Assembly: GCF_024166365.1 (NCBI RefSeq)
Contig: NC_064835.1
Span: 62,166,607 to 62,230,606, forward strand
Reading direction: 5' to 3'
From: Elephas maximus indicus
Lineage: Eukaryota; Chordata; Mammalia; Proboscidea; Elephantidae
Length of the DNA: 64,000 nucleotides
Under the pieces are notes generated by a model. It was not told where the DNA came from. It saw nothing but the letters and a program-made list of their open reading frames with translations, and did not search any database. Below are positions 31,896-44,474 of the stretch, in pieces. Position 1 is the stretch's first letter, and each line of letters starts with the position of its first letter. The translations under genes were made by a program, and so were the position numbers.

Positions 31896-32880
31896 AGAGA
31901 TTGGTAGACAGGGAGTACAGGAAAGCGGCTTCACTGAGATCCCAGTAGGAGATGGAACACCCAATAACCACTGATATATGCTTTCCCATCCCCCATTCTT
32001 CTCCCCCCAGCTCGACCTCCTCCACTTCATAGCTGGCTGCGGTTGCTCAGCCGGCCAGGAAGTGCAGGGTCCTGCCACTTGGATTCACCCTACCCACATC
32101 AGAGACTGGCAAACAGGGAATACAAGAAAGCACCTTCAAGAAGCTCCCAGCAGGAGACAGAGCACCCGGTAACAAGTAATATACACTTTCCCAAAACCCA
32201 TCCTTCTCCTCTCTGCTTCTTGGCCTCCCCTGCTTCCCACCAGGCACAGTCTCTCGGCCAGAAGGCACTGGCTTTGGCCCCTTGCTGCTTGGATTTTCCC
32301 CACCCACACTGGCTGGCTTCTGGAGTGCCATTTGTTTGTTGCTGATGTTGCTTTTTCCTGCTTCTTTTGGTTTCTTCCACGCTCTCGCCAACTCTGCCTC
32401 CTTTCTCTTGAGCACCTGGCTCCTTGTGCCACCTTTGCTTCTTGAAAGGCTGTGAAAAACTGCTCAGCTAAGGAACTGCTTACCCAGCCCATGCCACCAT
32501 GCTGGTGGGATCCCTGGGGCTTTTTTTTTTTTTTTTACTTTGTTTTGTTTATTTTCTTTTTCTTTTTGTGGCTTGGGAGCCCCTTCTAGCTGGGCTGTAC
32601 TGGTGGACTGGGAACCACTTCCCTGGTCTGTGCAGCCACACTGGTGGGATCCTTGGGGGGCATTTCTTTTTTCATTTTTCCTTTTTGTCTTCCTTCATTT
32701 CTCTGCTTCTCATCTCTCTATACTTACCTTCTTTCCTGTCTCCTGAATGCCTGGTGCTTTGTGACATCTCTACATCTTCTAGCCAGGCTGTACTGTGAGG
32801 CCTGGGAGCCACTTCCCCAGTCTTTGCAGCTGTACCAGTGGGATCCCTGGGGGCTTTTCTTTTTTTAATCTTCATTTATT
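31896..32880 (+). repeat. Tandem monomers in the central L1 5'UTR
   Basis: Two about 205-bp units start at 31896 ('cagagattggtagacaggga') and 32100 ('cagagactggcaaacaggga'). Further on, a second unit type repeats the 'ctggtgggatcc' motif at about 32503, 32641 and 32836, each with a pyrimidine-rich stretch. Monomeric 5'UTRs act as promoters in some mammalian L1 lineages. Activity here is not known. Confidence 0.6.
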
Positions 32881-33499
32881 TTTATTTTTCATTCCCCCGC
32901 CCCTTTTGTTTGTTTCCATTTCTCAGTTTCTAATCTCTCCACTTCAATGGCAAGCTCCCTTAGCATTTTTTGTTAGTTTGTTTTGGATTCCAGTTTCTCT
33001 TTCCTGTGTCTCCTCTTTTCCATACCCATCTTACCTCCACGCATCACAACATTTCACCTCCTTCCTGCCTACCTGCACTGTGCACTGACCATCACATCCG
33101 CAAGCAGCAAGGCACAGCCTACCAGAATCTGTCCTGTACTGATTCCCAGCCTGCCCTGTCAGCCCTACTACCTGCCACAGACAACCCATCCCAGCCGCTC
33201 CCCTTCAGCTGGATCTGCCCTGCTGCACCATAGGTAAATGACTGGCCCTGCTCATTGGACAAGGAGGTGAAAAGTATCGTGCCCACAGAGGAGCAAACAA
33301 CAAAGAATGCACAGCCTACCTGCTCAGACATAACCAAATAAAACAAAAAAGTGTGATAAAAAAAAAAATCTACAATCAATAAGTGAAGCATATAACGACT
33401 GAATGTCCCAAAGACAGGAGACAATATCAAAACATATATTTCAAAAAAAAAAAAAAAAAAACCAACAAAAAACAGGACAGGATGGTTTCAGTAGGCATC

Positions 33500-34510
33500 C
33501 AAAATAAAACACTAGATGACTTTCCAGTAGAAGAAAAGGCACTAGAACTACCTGATTAAAAGAAAAACCCAGAACTACCTGATAGGGAATTCAAATCGTT
33601 AATATTAAAAGCTATCCAAGAGTTGAAGCAAAAAGCAGACAAAAAAATGAGGAAAGAATAGACAAATTCATGGAAAAGGCAGAAAAATTCATGGAAAATA
33701 CAGACACACACACAAAAAGGAAGAACTCGGGAAAATAATAGAGGAACAAAATGTCAAAATAAATTCACAACTAGAAATCACACAAAACAGCAACTAGAAA
33801 TCCAAAAGGTAAACAACAGAATTTCAGAAATGGATAGTGTCATAGAAGGGCTGAGGAGCAGGTTGGAAATGACAGAAGACAGGATCAGGGAAGCTGAAGA
33901 CAAACACTTGGCTACAATTCTGAGAAAAAAATCAGAAAAAAGAATGAAGGAAAATGAAGAAATCCTGAGAATTATGTGGGATATAATCAAAAGAAAAAAT
34001 GTTAGTGATCGGAGTTCCAGAACAGGGAAAGAAAATGAAAAACACAGAGAGGATCATTGAAGAATTACTGACAGAAAACTTCCCTAGTATCATGAAAGAT
34101 TAAAAGCTGACCATCCAAGAAGCTCAACGAACCCTGATAGGACAGACCCCAAAAGAAAATCACCAAGACATTATCATATTCACACTCGCTAAAACCAAAG
34201 ACAAAGAGAGAATCCTGAGAGCAGCTTGAGAAAAACAAAAAGTTTTGTAAGAGGAGAAACAATAAGACTAAGCTCAGAAACCATGCAGGCAAAAAAGCAA
34301 TGGAATGACATATATAAAACCTTGAAAGAAAAAAATTGCCATCCAAGAATAATATATCCTGTAAAACTCTTGTTCAAATATGATGGTGAAATTAGGACAT
34401 TTCCAGATAAACAGAAATTAAAGAAATACGTAAAAACCAAACCAAACTTACAAGAATTATTAAAGGGAGTCCTTCAGTCTGAGAACAAACAACATCAGAC
34501 CACAGGATGA
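33500..34510 (+). pseudogene. L1 ORF1 remnant of the central L1
   Basis: Coiled-coil-like and RNA-binding-domain segments are recognisable across frames: MDSVIEGLRSRLEMTEDRIRE (33830-33892), IIEELLTENFPSIMKD near 34050-34100, and KLLFKYDGEIRTF near 34367. Stops and frameshifts break it, so no ORF1 protein is made. Confidence 0.75.
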
Positions 34511-34905
34511 ATCTAGGATGCAAGATTGTACCAACCAGATACCAACCTAGGAAATGAACTCTCGAGGGCTATCCAAAACCAAAAGAATTACAACAGGGAA
34601 CCAGAGAGGTTAATCTGTAAATGACAACAGCATCAGAGCAATAAATGAGGGAATAAACAGTGTAGGTATACAACTTTCTAATGGAGAGGAAGGCAAGGTG
34701 ATACCAAATAATAATAGAATGGTTCAAAACTAGGAAGATAAGGGTAAATTTCAAGGTAACCACAAAGAAACTTAGCAAACCTACTCATCAAAATAAAGAA
34801 GAAAAACAAAGTCTCAATAAAAACAAAATCTACAAAAACAAAAGAAATGGAAAAAAACCACAAACAAAATGAATTCAGCACAGGAGAGTAAGAGGAGCAG
34901 AGAAA

Positions 34906-37900
34906 ATGACAGCAATAAATTCACACCTATCAATAATTACACTGAATGTAAAAGGCCTAAATGCACCCATAAAGAGACAGAGAGGGACAGAATGGATTAA
35001 AAAACAGGATCCATCAATATGCTGTCTACAAGAGACATACCTTAGAAGCAAAGATGTAAATTTATTAAAAATCAAAGGATGGAAAAAAATATATCAAGCA
35101 AACAGCTACCAAAAAAGAGCAGGAGTGGCAATACTAATCTCAGATAAAACAGACTTTAAAACAAAATCCACCATAAAAGACAAAGAAGGGCACTATCTTA
35201 TGATTAAAGGGATGATCCATTACAAAGACACAACCATAATAAACATCTACGTACCCAATGTCAGGGCTCCAAAATACATAAAACAAACTAACAACACTGA
35301 AAAGAGAAATAGAGAGTTCCACAATAATAGTTGGAGACTTCAACACACCACTCTCGGGAAAGTACAGAACACCTAGAAAGAAATTCAGCAAAGATACAGG
35401 AGCTAAAGGGCACAATCAGCCAACTTGACCTCTTTGACACATAAAACACTCTACTCAACAGCTGCAAAGTACACATTCTTTTCCAGTGCATGTTCTCCAG
35501 AAGAGACCACATCTTAGGTCACAAAGCAACCCTCAATAAAATCCAAAACTTTGAGATAATGCAAAGTAACTTCTCTGAACACAATGCCATCAAGGTAGAA
35601 ATTAACAACAGGAAGAGCAAGGGAAAAAAAAATCGATTACATGGAAACTGAATAACACTCTACTTAAAAACCACTGGGTAGTAGAAAAAGGAAACCCTTG
35701 TAGTATAGTGGTTAAGTGCTACAGCTGCTAACCAAAAGGTCAGGAGTTCAAATCCACTAGGTGCTCCTTGGATATTGTATAGGGCAGTTCTACTCTGTCC
35801 TATAGTGTCGCTATGAGTCGGAATTGACTCAACAGCAATGGGTTTGGTTTTAATAGAGGAAATCAGAGAGGGAATAAAAAAAACTCCTAGAATCAAATGA
35901 GAATGAAAACACATCATACCAAAGCCTTTGGGATATAGCAAAGGCAGTCCTCAGAGGTCAATTTATAGCAATAGATGCACACATCAAAAAAGAAGAAAGG
36001 GACAAAATAAAAATATTAGCTACACAACTCGAACAAATAAAAAGGGAACAGTAAAAAAAGCCCACCGCCACCAGAAGAAAGGAAATAATAAAGATCAGAG
36101 CAGAAATAAATGAAATAGAGAATAGAAAAACAATACAATGAATCAACAAAACCAAAAGTTGGTATTTTGAAAGGATCAACAAAATCGACAAACCACTGGC
36201 CAAACTGACAAAAGAAAACAGAAGAGGACGCAAATAACCCAAATAAGAAATAAAATGGCTGAAGTTACAACAGACCCAACTGAAATAAAAAGGATCATAA
36301 CAGAGTATTATGAAAAACTACATTCCAACAAATTTGAAAACCTAGAGGAAACGGACAAATTCCTAGAAACACACTATCTACCCAAACTAACACAAAATGA
36401 TGTTGAAAATCTTAACAGACCCGTAACAAGAGATTGAAAAATTAATTAAGAAAAAAAAAACTCCCAACAACAACAACAAAAAAGCCCTGGCCCAGATGGC
36501 TTCATTGGGGAATTCTACAAAACATTCAGAGAAAAGCTTATAGCAATACTACTCAAACTACTTCGGAACATAGGAAAGGAAGCAGTACTTCAAAATTCAT
36601 TCTACAGAGCCAGCATAACTCTGATACCAAAACCAGGTAAAGACACCACAAAAAAAGAAAACTACAGACCAATACCTCTCAGGAATATAGATGCAAAAAT
36701 TCTAGCCAATAGAATTCAGCATCATATCAAAAAAATAATACACCATGACCAAGTAGGATTCATACCAGGTAAGCAAGGAAGGTTCAACATTAGAAAATCA
36801 ATCAACATAATACACCACATTAAAAAAAAAAAAAAAAAACAGGATCATCTCAATCGATACAGAAAAGGCATTTGACAAAGCCCAACACTCTTTCCTGATA
36901 AAAACTGTCAATAAAATAGGCATAGAAGTGAAATTTCTCAACATAATAAAGGGCATCTATACAAAACCAATGGCCAACATCATTCTCAATGGAGATAGGC
37001 TGAAAACACTTCCCTTGAGAATAGGAACTAGACAAGGATGCCTTTTATCACCACTCCTATTTAACATTGTCCTGGAAATCCTGGCTAGAGCAAGAAGGCA
37101 AAAAAAAGAAACAAAGGGCATCCAAACTGGTAATGAAGAAGTTAAACTGTCCCTATTTGCGAACGATAAGATACTATACATAGAAAACCCGAAAGACTCC
37201 ACAAGACAGCTACTAGAACTAATAGATTCAGCAGAGTAGCATGACACAAGATAAACATACAAAAATCAGTTGAATTCCTATACACCAATAAAGAGAATGA
37301 TGAAAAGGAAATTGGGAAAATAATACCATGTATAACAGCCCCTAAAAAAATAAAATATTTAGGAATAAATCTAACCAGGGATGCAAAAGACCTATACAAA
37401 GAAAACGACAAAACACTACTGCAAGAAACCAAAAAAGATTTACGTAAATAGAAAAATACACCACGCTCATGGATAGGTAGACTCAACATTGTGAAAATGA
37501 CAATTCTACCCAAAGCAATTTACAAATACAAAGTAGTCCTGATCCAAATGCAAACAGCATTCTTTAAAGAGGTGGAAAAATGAATCACTAACTTATATGG
37601 AAAGAGAAGAAACCCTGGGTAAGTAAGGCACCATTGAAGAAGAAGAGTAAAGTAGGAGGACTCACACTACCTGCCCTCAGAACCTACGGTAGTCAAAACA
37701 GCCTATAACAGGTACTATGACAGATACATTGACCAATGGAACAGAACTGAGAACCCAGATGTAAATTCATCCACCTACGGTCATCTGATCTTTGACAAGG
37801 GCCCAAAGTTTATCAAATGAGGAAAAGACAGTCTTTTTAGCAAATGGTGCTGGCGAAATTGAGTGTCCCTGTGCAAAAAAATGAAACAGGACCCCTACTT

Positions 37901-38205
37901 CCCACCATATACAAAAACTAATTCAAAAGGGATTAAAGACCTAAATATAAAGCCCAAAACTATAAAGTTCATAGAAGAAAAGATAGGATCAATGCTAGAG
38001 GCCCTAATACACAGCATTAACAGGATATAAACCAACAACACACAAACTCCAGAAGATAAGCTAGATATTTGGGACCTTCTAAAAATTAAACACTTATGCT
38101 CATCAAAAGACTTCACCAAAAGAATAAAAAGAGAACCTACAGACTGGGAAAAACATTTTGGCTATTACAAATCAGACAAATGTCTAATCTCTAAAATCTA
38201 CAGGA
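34906..38205 (+). pseudogene. L1 ORF2 remnant of the central L1
   Basis: The endonuclease N-terminus is intact for 156 codons (34906-35376: HLSIITLNVKGLNAPIKRQR, CCLQETYLRSKD, GVAILISDK). It is followed by a frameshifted EN end, an AfroSINE, RT blocks (36255-36437, 36928-37239 with [12 protein letters not shown]) and a C-terminal part ending at 38205. The catalytic box [11 protein letters not shown] has lost its first aspartate. Confidence 0.8.
35691..35851 (+). mobile_element. AfroSINE inside the central L1 ORF2
   Basis: A complete plus-strand element: head 'gaaacccttgtagtatagtgg', B-box-like 'caggagttcaaatccacta', tail 'caatgggtttggtttt'. It interrupts the ORF2 endonuclease/RT linker and is therefore younger than this L1. 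Confidence 0.92.
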
Positions 38206-38730
38206 TTAGGTTAGTAGTCGAAAGCAAACCAGACTGAGTCCAGTAGAACTAGATGGTCCCTGCTACCACCACTGATTACTCTGACAGGAATCACAATAGA
38301 GGGTCCTGGACAGAGCTTGAGAAAAATGTCGAACAAAATTCTAACTCACAAAAAAAGACCAGACTTACTGGCCTGATAGAGACTGGAGAAACCCATGAGT
38401 ATGGCCTCTGGACACCCTGTTAGCTAAGTAATGAAGTCCTTCCCGAGGTTCACCCTTCAGCCAAAGATTAGACAGGCCCATAAAACAAGATGAGACTAAA
38501 GGGGCACACCAGCCCAGGGAAAAGGACTAGAAGGCAGGAAGGGACAGAAAAGCTGGTAATAGGGGACCTAAGGTCGAGGAGGGAGAGTGTCGACATGCCA
38601 TGGAGTTGTTGACCGATGTCATAAAACAATACGTGTACTAACTTTTTAATGAGAAACTAGTTTTTTCTGTAAACCTTCATCTAAAGTACGATAAAAGAAA
38701 TAAAATTTTAAAAAACCAACAACAAAAAAA
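38206..38730 (+). mobile_element. L1 3'UTR (type 1) of the central L1
   Basis: About 500 bases ending 'aaccttcatctaaagtacg' and A-rich tail. A related 5'-truncated copy lies at 48045-48385. At the 5' edge, 38206-38232 resembles an AfroSINE head in reverse ('ttagtagtcgaaagcaaacc'), so the ORF2-3'UTR junction may have involved a SINE. Confidence 0.65.
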
Positions 38731-39032
38731 GAAATTAAATAAATGGAAAGACACCCCATATTCTTGATTGAAAGGATATTGTGAAGATGCCAATACTACT
38801 GCAAGTGATCTAGAGATTCAATGCAATCCGTATCAAAATTCCAACAGTTTTTTTGCAGATAAGGAAAAGCCAATCCTCAAATTCATAGGGAAATGCAAGA
38901 GGCCCCAAATAGCCAAAACAGTTTTGAAAAAGAACAAAGTAGGAGGACTCACACTTCCCAATTAAAAACATATTATAAAGCTACTGTAATCAAAGCAATG
39001 TGGTGCTGGCATAAGGCAGACATATAAACCAA

Positions 39033-39456
39033 GCACCAAACCTTGCTGTTGACTGGATTCCAACCCGTGTTAACCCCATTTGTTAGAGTAGAACTGCCCT
39101 GGTGGTGTAATTGTTAAGCACTGGGCTGCTAACCGAAAGATTGGTGTTTTGAACCCACCCAGAGGCTCTGCAGGAGAAAGACCTGGTGATCTGCTTCCTT
39201 AAAGATTACAGCCAAGAAAACCCTATGGAGTAGTTCTACTCTGTCACATGAGGTTGCCCTGAGTCAGAACTGACTCAACAGTGCCCAACAATAACAACAA
39301 CAAGAACTTCTCTACAGGGTTTTCTTAGTTGTAATCTTAACAGAAGCAGATAGTCAGCCTTTCTTCCAAGGTACTGCTGGGTGGGTTTGAACCACCAACC
39401 TTTAGGTTAGTAGCTGAAAGCAAACCATTTGCATTATCTAGAGATGTAGATAGATA
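39033..39456. mobile_element. AfroSINE nested in another AfroSINE
   Basis: A minus-strand AfroSINE (39046-39094 and 39307-39450) is split by a plus-strand AfroSINE (39095-39305, head 'gccctggtggtgtaattg', ending in CAA repeats). The 6 bases AGAACT flank the inner copy on both sides. The whole block lies in the older L1, whose sequence 'gacatata' occurs before it and again at 39921. Confidence 0.85.
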
Positions 39457-39920
39457 TTGTCTTAGTCATCTGGAGCTGCTGTAATGGAAGTACTACAAGT
39501 GGACGGCTTTAACAAAGAGAAATTTATTTTCTCACAGTCTAGTAGACTAGAAGTCAGCTCCAGGGGAAGGCTCTCTCTCTCTCTCTGTTGGGTCTGGAGG
39601 AAAGTTCTCATCGATCTTCCCCTTGACTAGGAGCTTCTCTGCATAGGAACGTAAGATAAAAGGTGGTGCAGGCAACACCCCAGGGAAACTCCCCTTACGT
39701 TGGATCAGGGATGCCACCTGAGCAAGGATGTTACATGCCATCCTAATCCTCCTTAACATAATCTAATCTTGCCTCTGTAACCACAGGCAGAGATTAGGAT
39801 TTACAACACATAGGAAAATCACATCATGTGACAAAATGATGGACAATCACACAATACCGGGAATCACTGCCTACTTAAATTCATACACACATTTTGGGAG
39901 GACACAATTCAATCTATGAC
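39457..39920. mobile_element. LTR-like insertion in the older L1
   Basis: It begins tgtcttagtcatctgg and ends gacacaattcaatctatgaca, i.e. TG...CA termini, about 464 bp, with a short CT microsatellite (39570-39588). It resembles a MaLR-type LTR. The open frame 39547-39759 is not credible as a gene. Confidence 0.55.
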
Positions 39921-42169
39921 AGACATATAGACCAACAGAATAGAACTAAAAGTCCAGAAATAAACCCATACATGTATGATCAACTGATTTTTGACAAGGG
40001 TGTCAAGTCCACTCATTGAAGAAAAAATAGTTCTCTTCAACAAATGGTCCTGGGACAACTAGATCTCCACATGCAAAAGAATGAAGTTGGACTTGTATCT
40101 CACACCCTATACGAAAATTAACTCAAAATGAATTAATGACCTAAATATGAGAACTAAAATCATAAAACTATTTGAAGACAACATAGGGGTAAAGCTTCGA
40201 GACCTTATTTTCAACAAAGGATTCTTAGATATGACAACAAAAGCCAAGCAACAACAACAGAAAAAGATATATTGGAATTCATCAAAATTAAAAACTTTTG
40301 TGCATCAAAGGACTTGATCAAGAAAGTGACAAGACTATCTACAGAATAGGAAAATATATTTGAGAACTAATATCTAATAAGGGTTTAATATCCAGAATAT
40401 ACATTAAAAAAAAAAAACAACTCCTACAACTCAGCAACAAAAAGACAAAAAACTGAATTGAAAAATAGGCAAAGGACTTGAATAGATGTTTTCCAAAGAA
40501 GATATACACAAGAAAAGATGCTGTTTTTAGTCACCCAAACCTGTTGCCATAGAGTTGATTCCAACTCACAGCTACCCTATAAAAAAAGCCCCGGGGAAAT
40601 GCAAATCAAAACCACAGTGAGATACCACGTCACTCCCATTAAGATGACTATTATCAGAAAAATGGAAAATAACAAGTGTTGGCAAGAATGGAGAAATTGG
40701 AACACTGCTGGTGGAAATGTAAAATGGTGCAGCCTCTAAGGAATTGGCTGTTCTTCAAAAAGTTAAACATGAATTACCGTATGAACCAGAAATTGGACTC
40801 CTAGCTACTTACCCAAATGAATTGAAAAGAGAGACTGTAACAAATGTTCGTACGAGAATGTTCACTGCAGCATTTTTCACAAGAGCCAAAAGCTGGAAAC
40901 GACTCAAGTGCCAGTCAATACACGAACTAATAAAATGTGGTGTAGCTACACAATTGAATATCATTCAGCCATAAAGAGAAATCAAGTCCTGAAGCATGTG
41001 GCTACATGGGTGAACCCTGAAGACATTATGCTGAGTGAAATAACTAACACACAAAAAGACAAATACTGCATGATCCCACTTATACAAAATGTCTAGAATA
41101 GACAAATGCATGGAGACCAAAGTTTATCAGCTACCAGGGGCAGGTGGGAGGAGGAAATGGGGAGTTATTGCTTAAGGGCTCCTGGGTTTTGTTTGGGGTA
41201 ATGGAAAACATCAGGAAATGGATAGTGGTGGTGGTAGTCCAATATGGGGAATGTAATTAATGTCACTGAAGTGTACACTTAAAAAGGCTAAAATGACAAT
41301 TTATGTTACATATATTTCACCACAATAAAATTATTAAACGACAACAAAGATGAACAGTAGTTTAACCAGTTCACTGGTAAATAAAAGGAAACCTTCATGT
41401 CTTCACATTGTTACCAAGTTCACAATCAAACCTCATCCTTCAAATTGAAGAAATTACTTTTCTAAAGAAATGTTAAGCGAAGGTTGAAGCCAGCAGTCTA
41501 GATTGAATCATGCCCTGCCTCCTTCCTAGCTCCTGGGAAACCATCAGTCTCCTACGCTTGCCCAAAGCGTCCCCTCACAAATCACGGATCTGCATCTGGC
41601 CTTCCCTGCCATCCCCTTTCCTCCTAGGAAAGCCCTGCTTCACCTCCGTCTGTATTCCCTGGGCCTGCAGGATCCACGGAACTCAGTTCAGGCAAAAGCA
41701 ATCTCTCTGTCACTCTTTCTCTCCCCTCTCTTCTCTCTCTCTTGCTTCTCTCTTCTCTCCTCTCTACCCTCCCCGCCCCTTTGTCCTGATGTCAGACAGT
41801 GCAGTTATTTCCCAAGGCCAGCAACTTCCTGTGGTTGTTGTCGGAAGCCCTTGAATCTATAGTAACTCATTGCAACTGCTTGGCCAAAATTCCAGGCCAA
41901 TAGCCACAGACTCTGACTTTTAAGTTCCTCAGGGCAAGTGTCAAACACCAGCCCTCTTGTCACATAAAACAGGAGGACATAGGACCAAGCCGGCCAAGGA
42001 GTGTTCTCAAAGCCTCTGCTACCAGTGGTTGTGGGGTAAAAGTGGCACCTCCCACTTGCCTTCTGTGGTTGGTAAGGGTAGACTTAGGCCACAGCCGCCA
42101 CAATCCCTGAGAACTCTCAACATTTTCACTCCCCCTACTTTTTATAATCTCCTTATGGGTCTATCTCAA

Positions 42170-42629
42170 TGTCGGGGGACAGCCCCAGCAAAGAAAGACC
42201 CTCACTGTGCGTCCTGGCAGATAAGCCGAAGAACTGACATGGAGCCCTTTCCAGATTCATGAGTTTATTCAGGGAAACTTACTGAATAAACTTACAGCTA
42301 CTCTCCAGTGGCAGCCGGCTGGGGTATTTTCCGCAACCACCTAGCAAGGGCCACAAGCTTATATACCATTCCAGTTGGGACCAGGCTCATTGTTTTCTCC
42401 CACATCCTTGGACAGCCAGTGTTCCCAGTGACTTCACGTCCAGGCCAATATGTTTTCCTTCCTGTTGTTAAGGCATTCTTCGGCCTTGGCCGCTGGCCCA
42501 GTCATGCCACTCCCAGCCTTGTACCTTACCCTGAGTCCACCCCGAATTCACCCCCAGCGTGCTTCAGGGAAGAGCAAAGCTGATTCCATTAGGGAGGGGA
42601 TGCATATAGCTGAATAACATTACCCTACA
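42170..42629 (-). mobile_element. Solo LTR, right arm only
   Basis: A 460-bp element with TG...CA ends (tgtcggggg ... accctaca). On the minus strand it has a TATA box (tatataag, near 42357-42364) and AATAAA (near 42268) in the order expected for U3-R-U5. The flanks ctcaa and ctgaa fit a 5-bp target duplication. The left arm at about 27580-27600 has the empty site (atctgaactg in reverse). Confidence 0.75.
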
Positions 42630-42644
42630 CTGAACTTTTCTTTT

Positions 42645-42940
42645 TTTTTTTTAGCTGAAACTCACATGACATAAAATTAATCATTTTAAAGTGGACAATT
42701 CAGTGGCATTTAGTACTTTCTCAATGTTAGGCAGCTACCACTTTTATCAAGGTTGAAAACGTTTTCATCATCCCAAGGAGACCCTCCAACCCAATCAGTC
42801 CCCATTCTCTCCTCCCCACAGCCCTGGCAACCACCCTAAACTGTTCTCCATGATCTCTACTGGCATGTCCACACTTTGACTCCGAACTCACAGTGGAAAT
42901 TCTTATCTGTCATAACTGGTGCCTCAGTCTGCCATTCCAG
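42645..42940 (-). mobile_element. Old L1 3'UTR fragment, right arm
   Basis: 'aaagtggacaattcagtggc' and 'ttttcatcatcccaaggag' are typical old L1 3' text in reverse. Counterpart of 27320-27575. Confidence 0.5.
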
Positions 42941-43317
42941 TTTAACTTCCTGTCTCCTTGACCCACTGTCTTGACCTGATACCCTCCCCACCATTCGCGA
43001 ACACTAAACGCATTCCCATCACAGAGCTTTGGGCCCCTTTACCTGAATTCTTCAGGAAACAACTTCTTAAAACTCCATTGGCAATGAAAATGGATTTGGT
43101 CCCTTGAAGACGAGTTCTCTCCCTGTTTGCCAGAGCACCCACCAGCACCTCACTGTGGACAGCTGGCCACTGGGGAGCACCAACCAGCAGAGGAGACCCC
43201 TGACTTTCCTCTTCCTCAGGTGTAGCCAGAGACTTGTGGGACCAAAAACATGGCCACCATGTTGATTTGAACAATTCACAATTGTCCAGGATTACTAATA
43301 ACATACTCTTAGACTCG

Positions 43318-43525
43318 TAGGAGTCCCTGGGTTGTGGCAAATGGTTAAGCGCTTGGCTACTAGCAGAAAGCCTGGCAATTCGAAAGCACCTAGAGGAGCC
43401 TCTAAAGATAGGCCTGGTGATATGCTTCTGAAAGGTGACAGCCTTGAAAACCCTATGGAGTAGTTCTACTCTGCACACCTGGTGTGGCCATGAGTTGGAA
43501 TTGACTTGACGGCAGCTAATAACAA
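43318..43525 (+). mobile_element. AfroSINE, plus strand, right arm
   Basis: Head 'gagtccctgggttgtggc' to tail 'ggcagctaataacaag'. Partner of 26660-26882 in the inverted duplication. Confidence 0.85.
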
Positions 43526-43559
43526 GAATTAAACATGTGAACATAATAAGCTTCAATTC

Positions 43560-44350
43560 TATTTTGATTGGTAACAAACCAGAAGCTCTTCTTTATCCTA
43601 CATCAGCGCTTCTCAGACTTGAATGGGCAGAGGACACTCCAGGGGCGTGTTACAGTGCACACCATGATCCCCAGGTCTGGGCTGGGGCCACACTGCTTTT
43701 TCACAAGCTGCCTGGCATCACTGCTCCTGCTGGTCTAGGACCACACTTGGAATAGCAAGGGACTAAATGGCAGTGATGGCCAGGATAAAATCAGGATGAA
43801 CTGCTTCTTCTGAGGTTAGAAGCTACCTTCCCAACCCAGGTATCCCTGCCACTTAGCTGACAATGGAGGGGCTAAACAGACAAAAAGGGGCAGGGAAGGA
43901 GGAGAGAGGAAGCAGCTGCAGGCCTCCAGCAGAGAGAGCTGAGTTTATTGAAAGAACTGGAAACTGCTCAGTGTGGCTGGACAGTGCTGCAGGGAGTGGA
44001 GCAGGGGACAGACAAGCTCTGTTCCAGGCTCCCAGTTCTCCAGGTTGAACCCCTGCCCCCTCTGGGAGGCCCTCCACCGATGAACAGGTTGGGAGCCCAG
44101 TATTTCCCCCATCCCCACACTTAGGAAACTGCTGTGCTTGTCCCTTCCTTGCCCCCTCAGGCTCTGGCCTGTAAGAGCAGAGCCTCTTTCTCCCCCTGAG
44201 CCTGGTTTGCTAGAAGATGTGACACCTGCAGAGCCCTGAAAAGCCACTTGCTAGTTTCTGCTTCCCTGTTTGCTACTCATGATTACCTTAAAAACGTGCC
44301 TGACACTGAGTATCTGTTCAGGTGGTGGAATGATTTGGAAAAGGGTAGTG
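43560..44350 (-). repeat. Low-divergence tract of the inverted duplication (right)
   Basis: Reverse complement of 25850-26640 with about 3 percent mismatches over its central 475 bases. It carries the same 74-codon open frame (43853-44077, minus strand) and AATAAA near 43947. Confidence 0.65.
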
Positions 44351-44474
44351 GTGGTGGTTGTACAACGTGATGAACATAATCAATGTCACTGAGTGACACA
44401 TGTAACAATTGTCATACTGGCAAATGCTTTGTTTTATATATAGATAAATTTTATGTGTGAAGATAAACGAAAAC

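Larger units (their letters stand above)
31647..38730 (+). mobile_element. Central L1, near full length, inactive
   Basis: It starts ggacttccgg with a YY1-like 'aacatggccc' start, as L1 5' ends do. A 5'UTR of about 1.9 kb with tandem monomers is followed by ORF1 remnants (about 33500-34510), ORF2 remnants (34906-38205) and a 3'UTR ending in an A-rich tail. ORF2 lacks its last part: at about 38205 it jumps to 3'UTR-type sequence. The RT box reads FANDKI instead of FADD. An AfroSINE is inserted at 35691-35851. Confidence 0.85.
38731..41335 (+). mobile_element. Older L1, 3' half (interrupted)
   Basis: ORF2 C-terminal and 3'UTR sequence: 38768-38965 (PYQNSNSFFADKEKPILKF), resuming at 39921 after an insertion block, then 40100-41100 with frames such as HTRTNKMWCSYTIEYHSAIKRN. 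It ends at 'caccacaataaaattatt' (about 41335). Its last about 350 bases form the inner edge of the right NAT8 arm. A small AfroSINE tail piece lies at 40536-40590. Confidence 0.8.

Noticed and set aside
35700-35760. tRNA-like A and B box pattern
   Set aside because: It belongs to the tRNA-derived head of an AfroSINE. No cloverleaf of a functional tRNA is supported here or in the other SINE heads.
42957-43577. A 211-codon minus-strand frame in the right arm
   Set aside because: It spans an AfroSINE and arm sequence whose left-arm counterpart has stops. No domain is seen.
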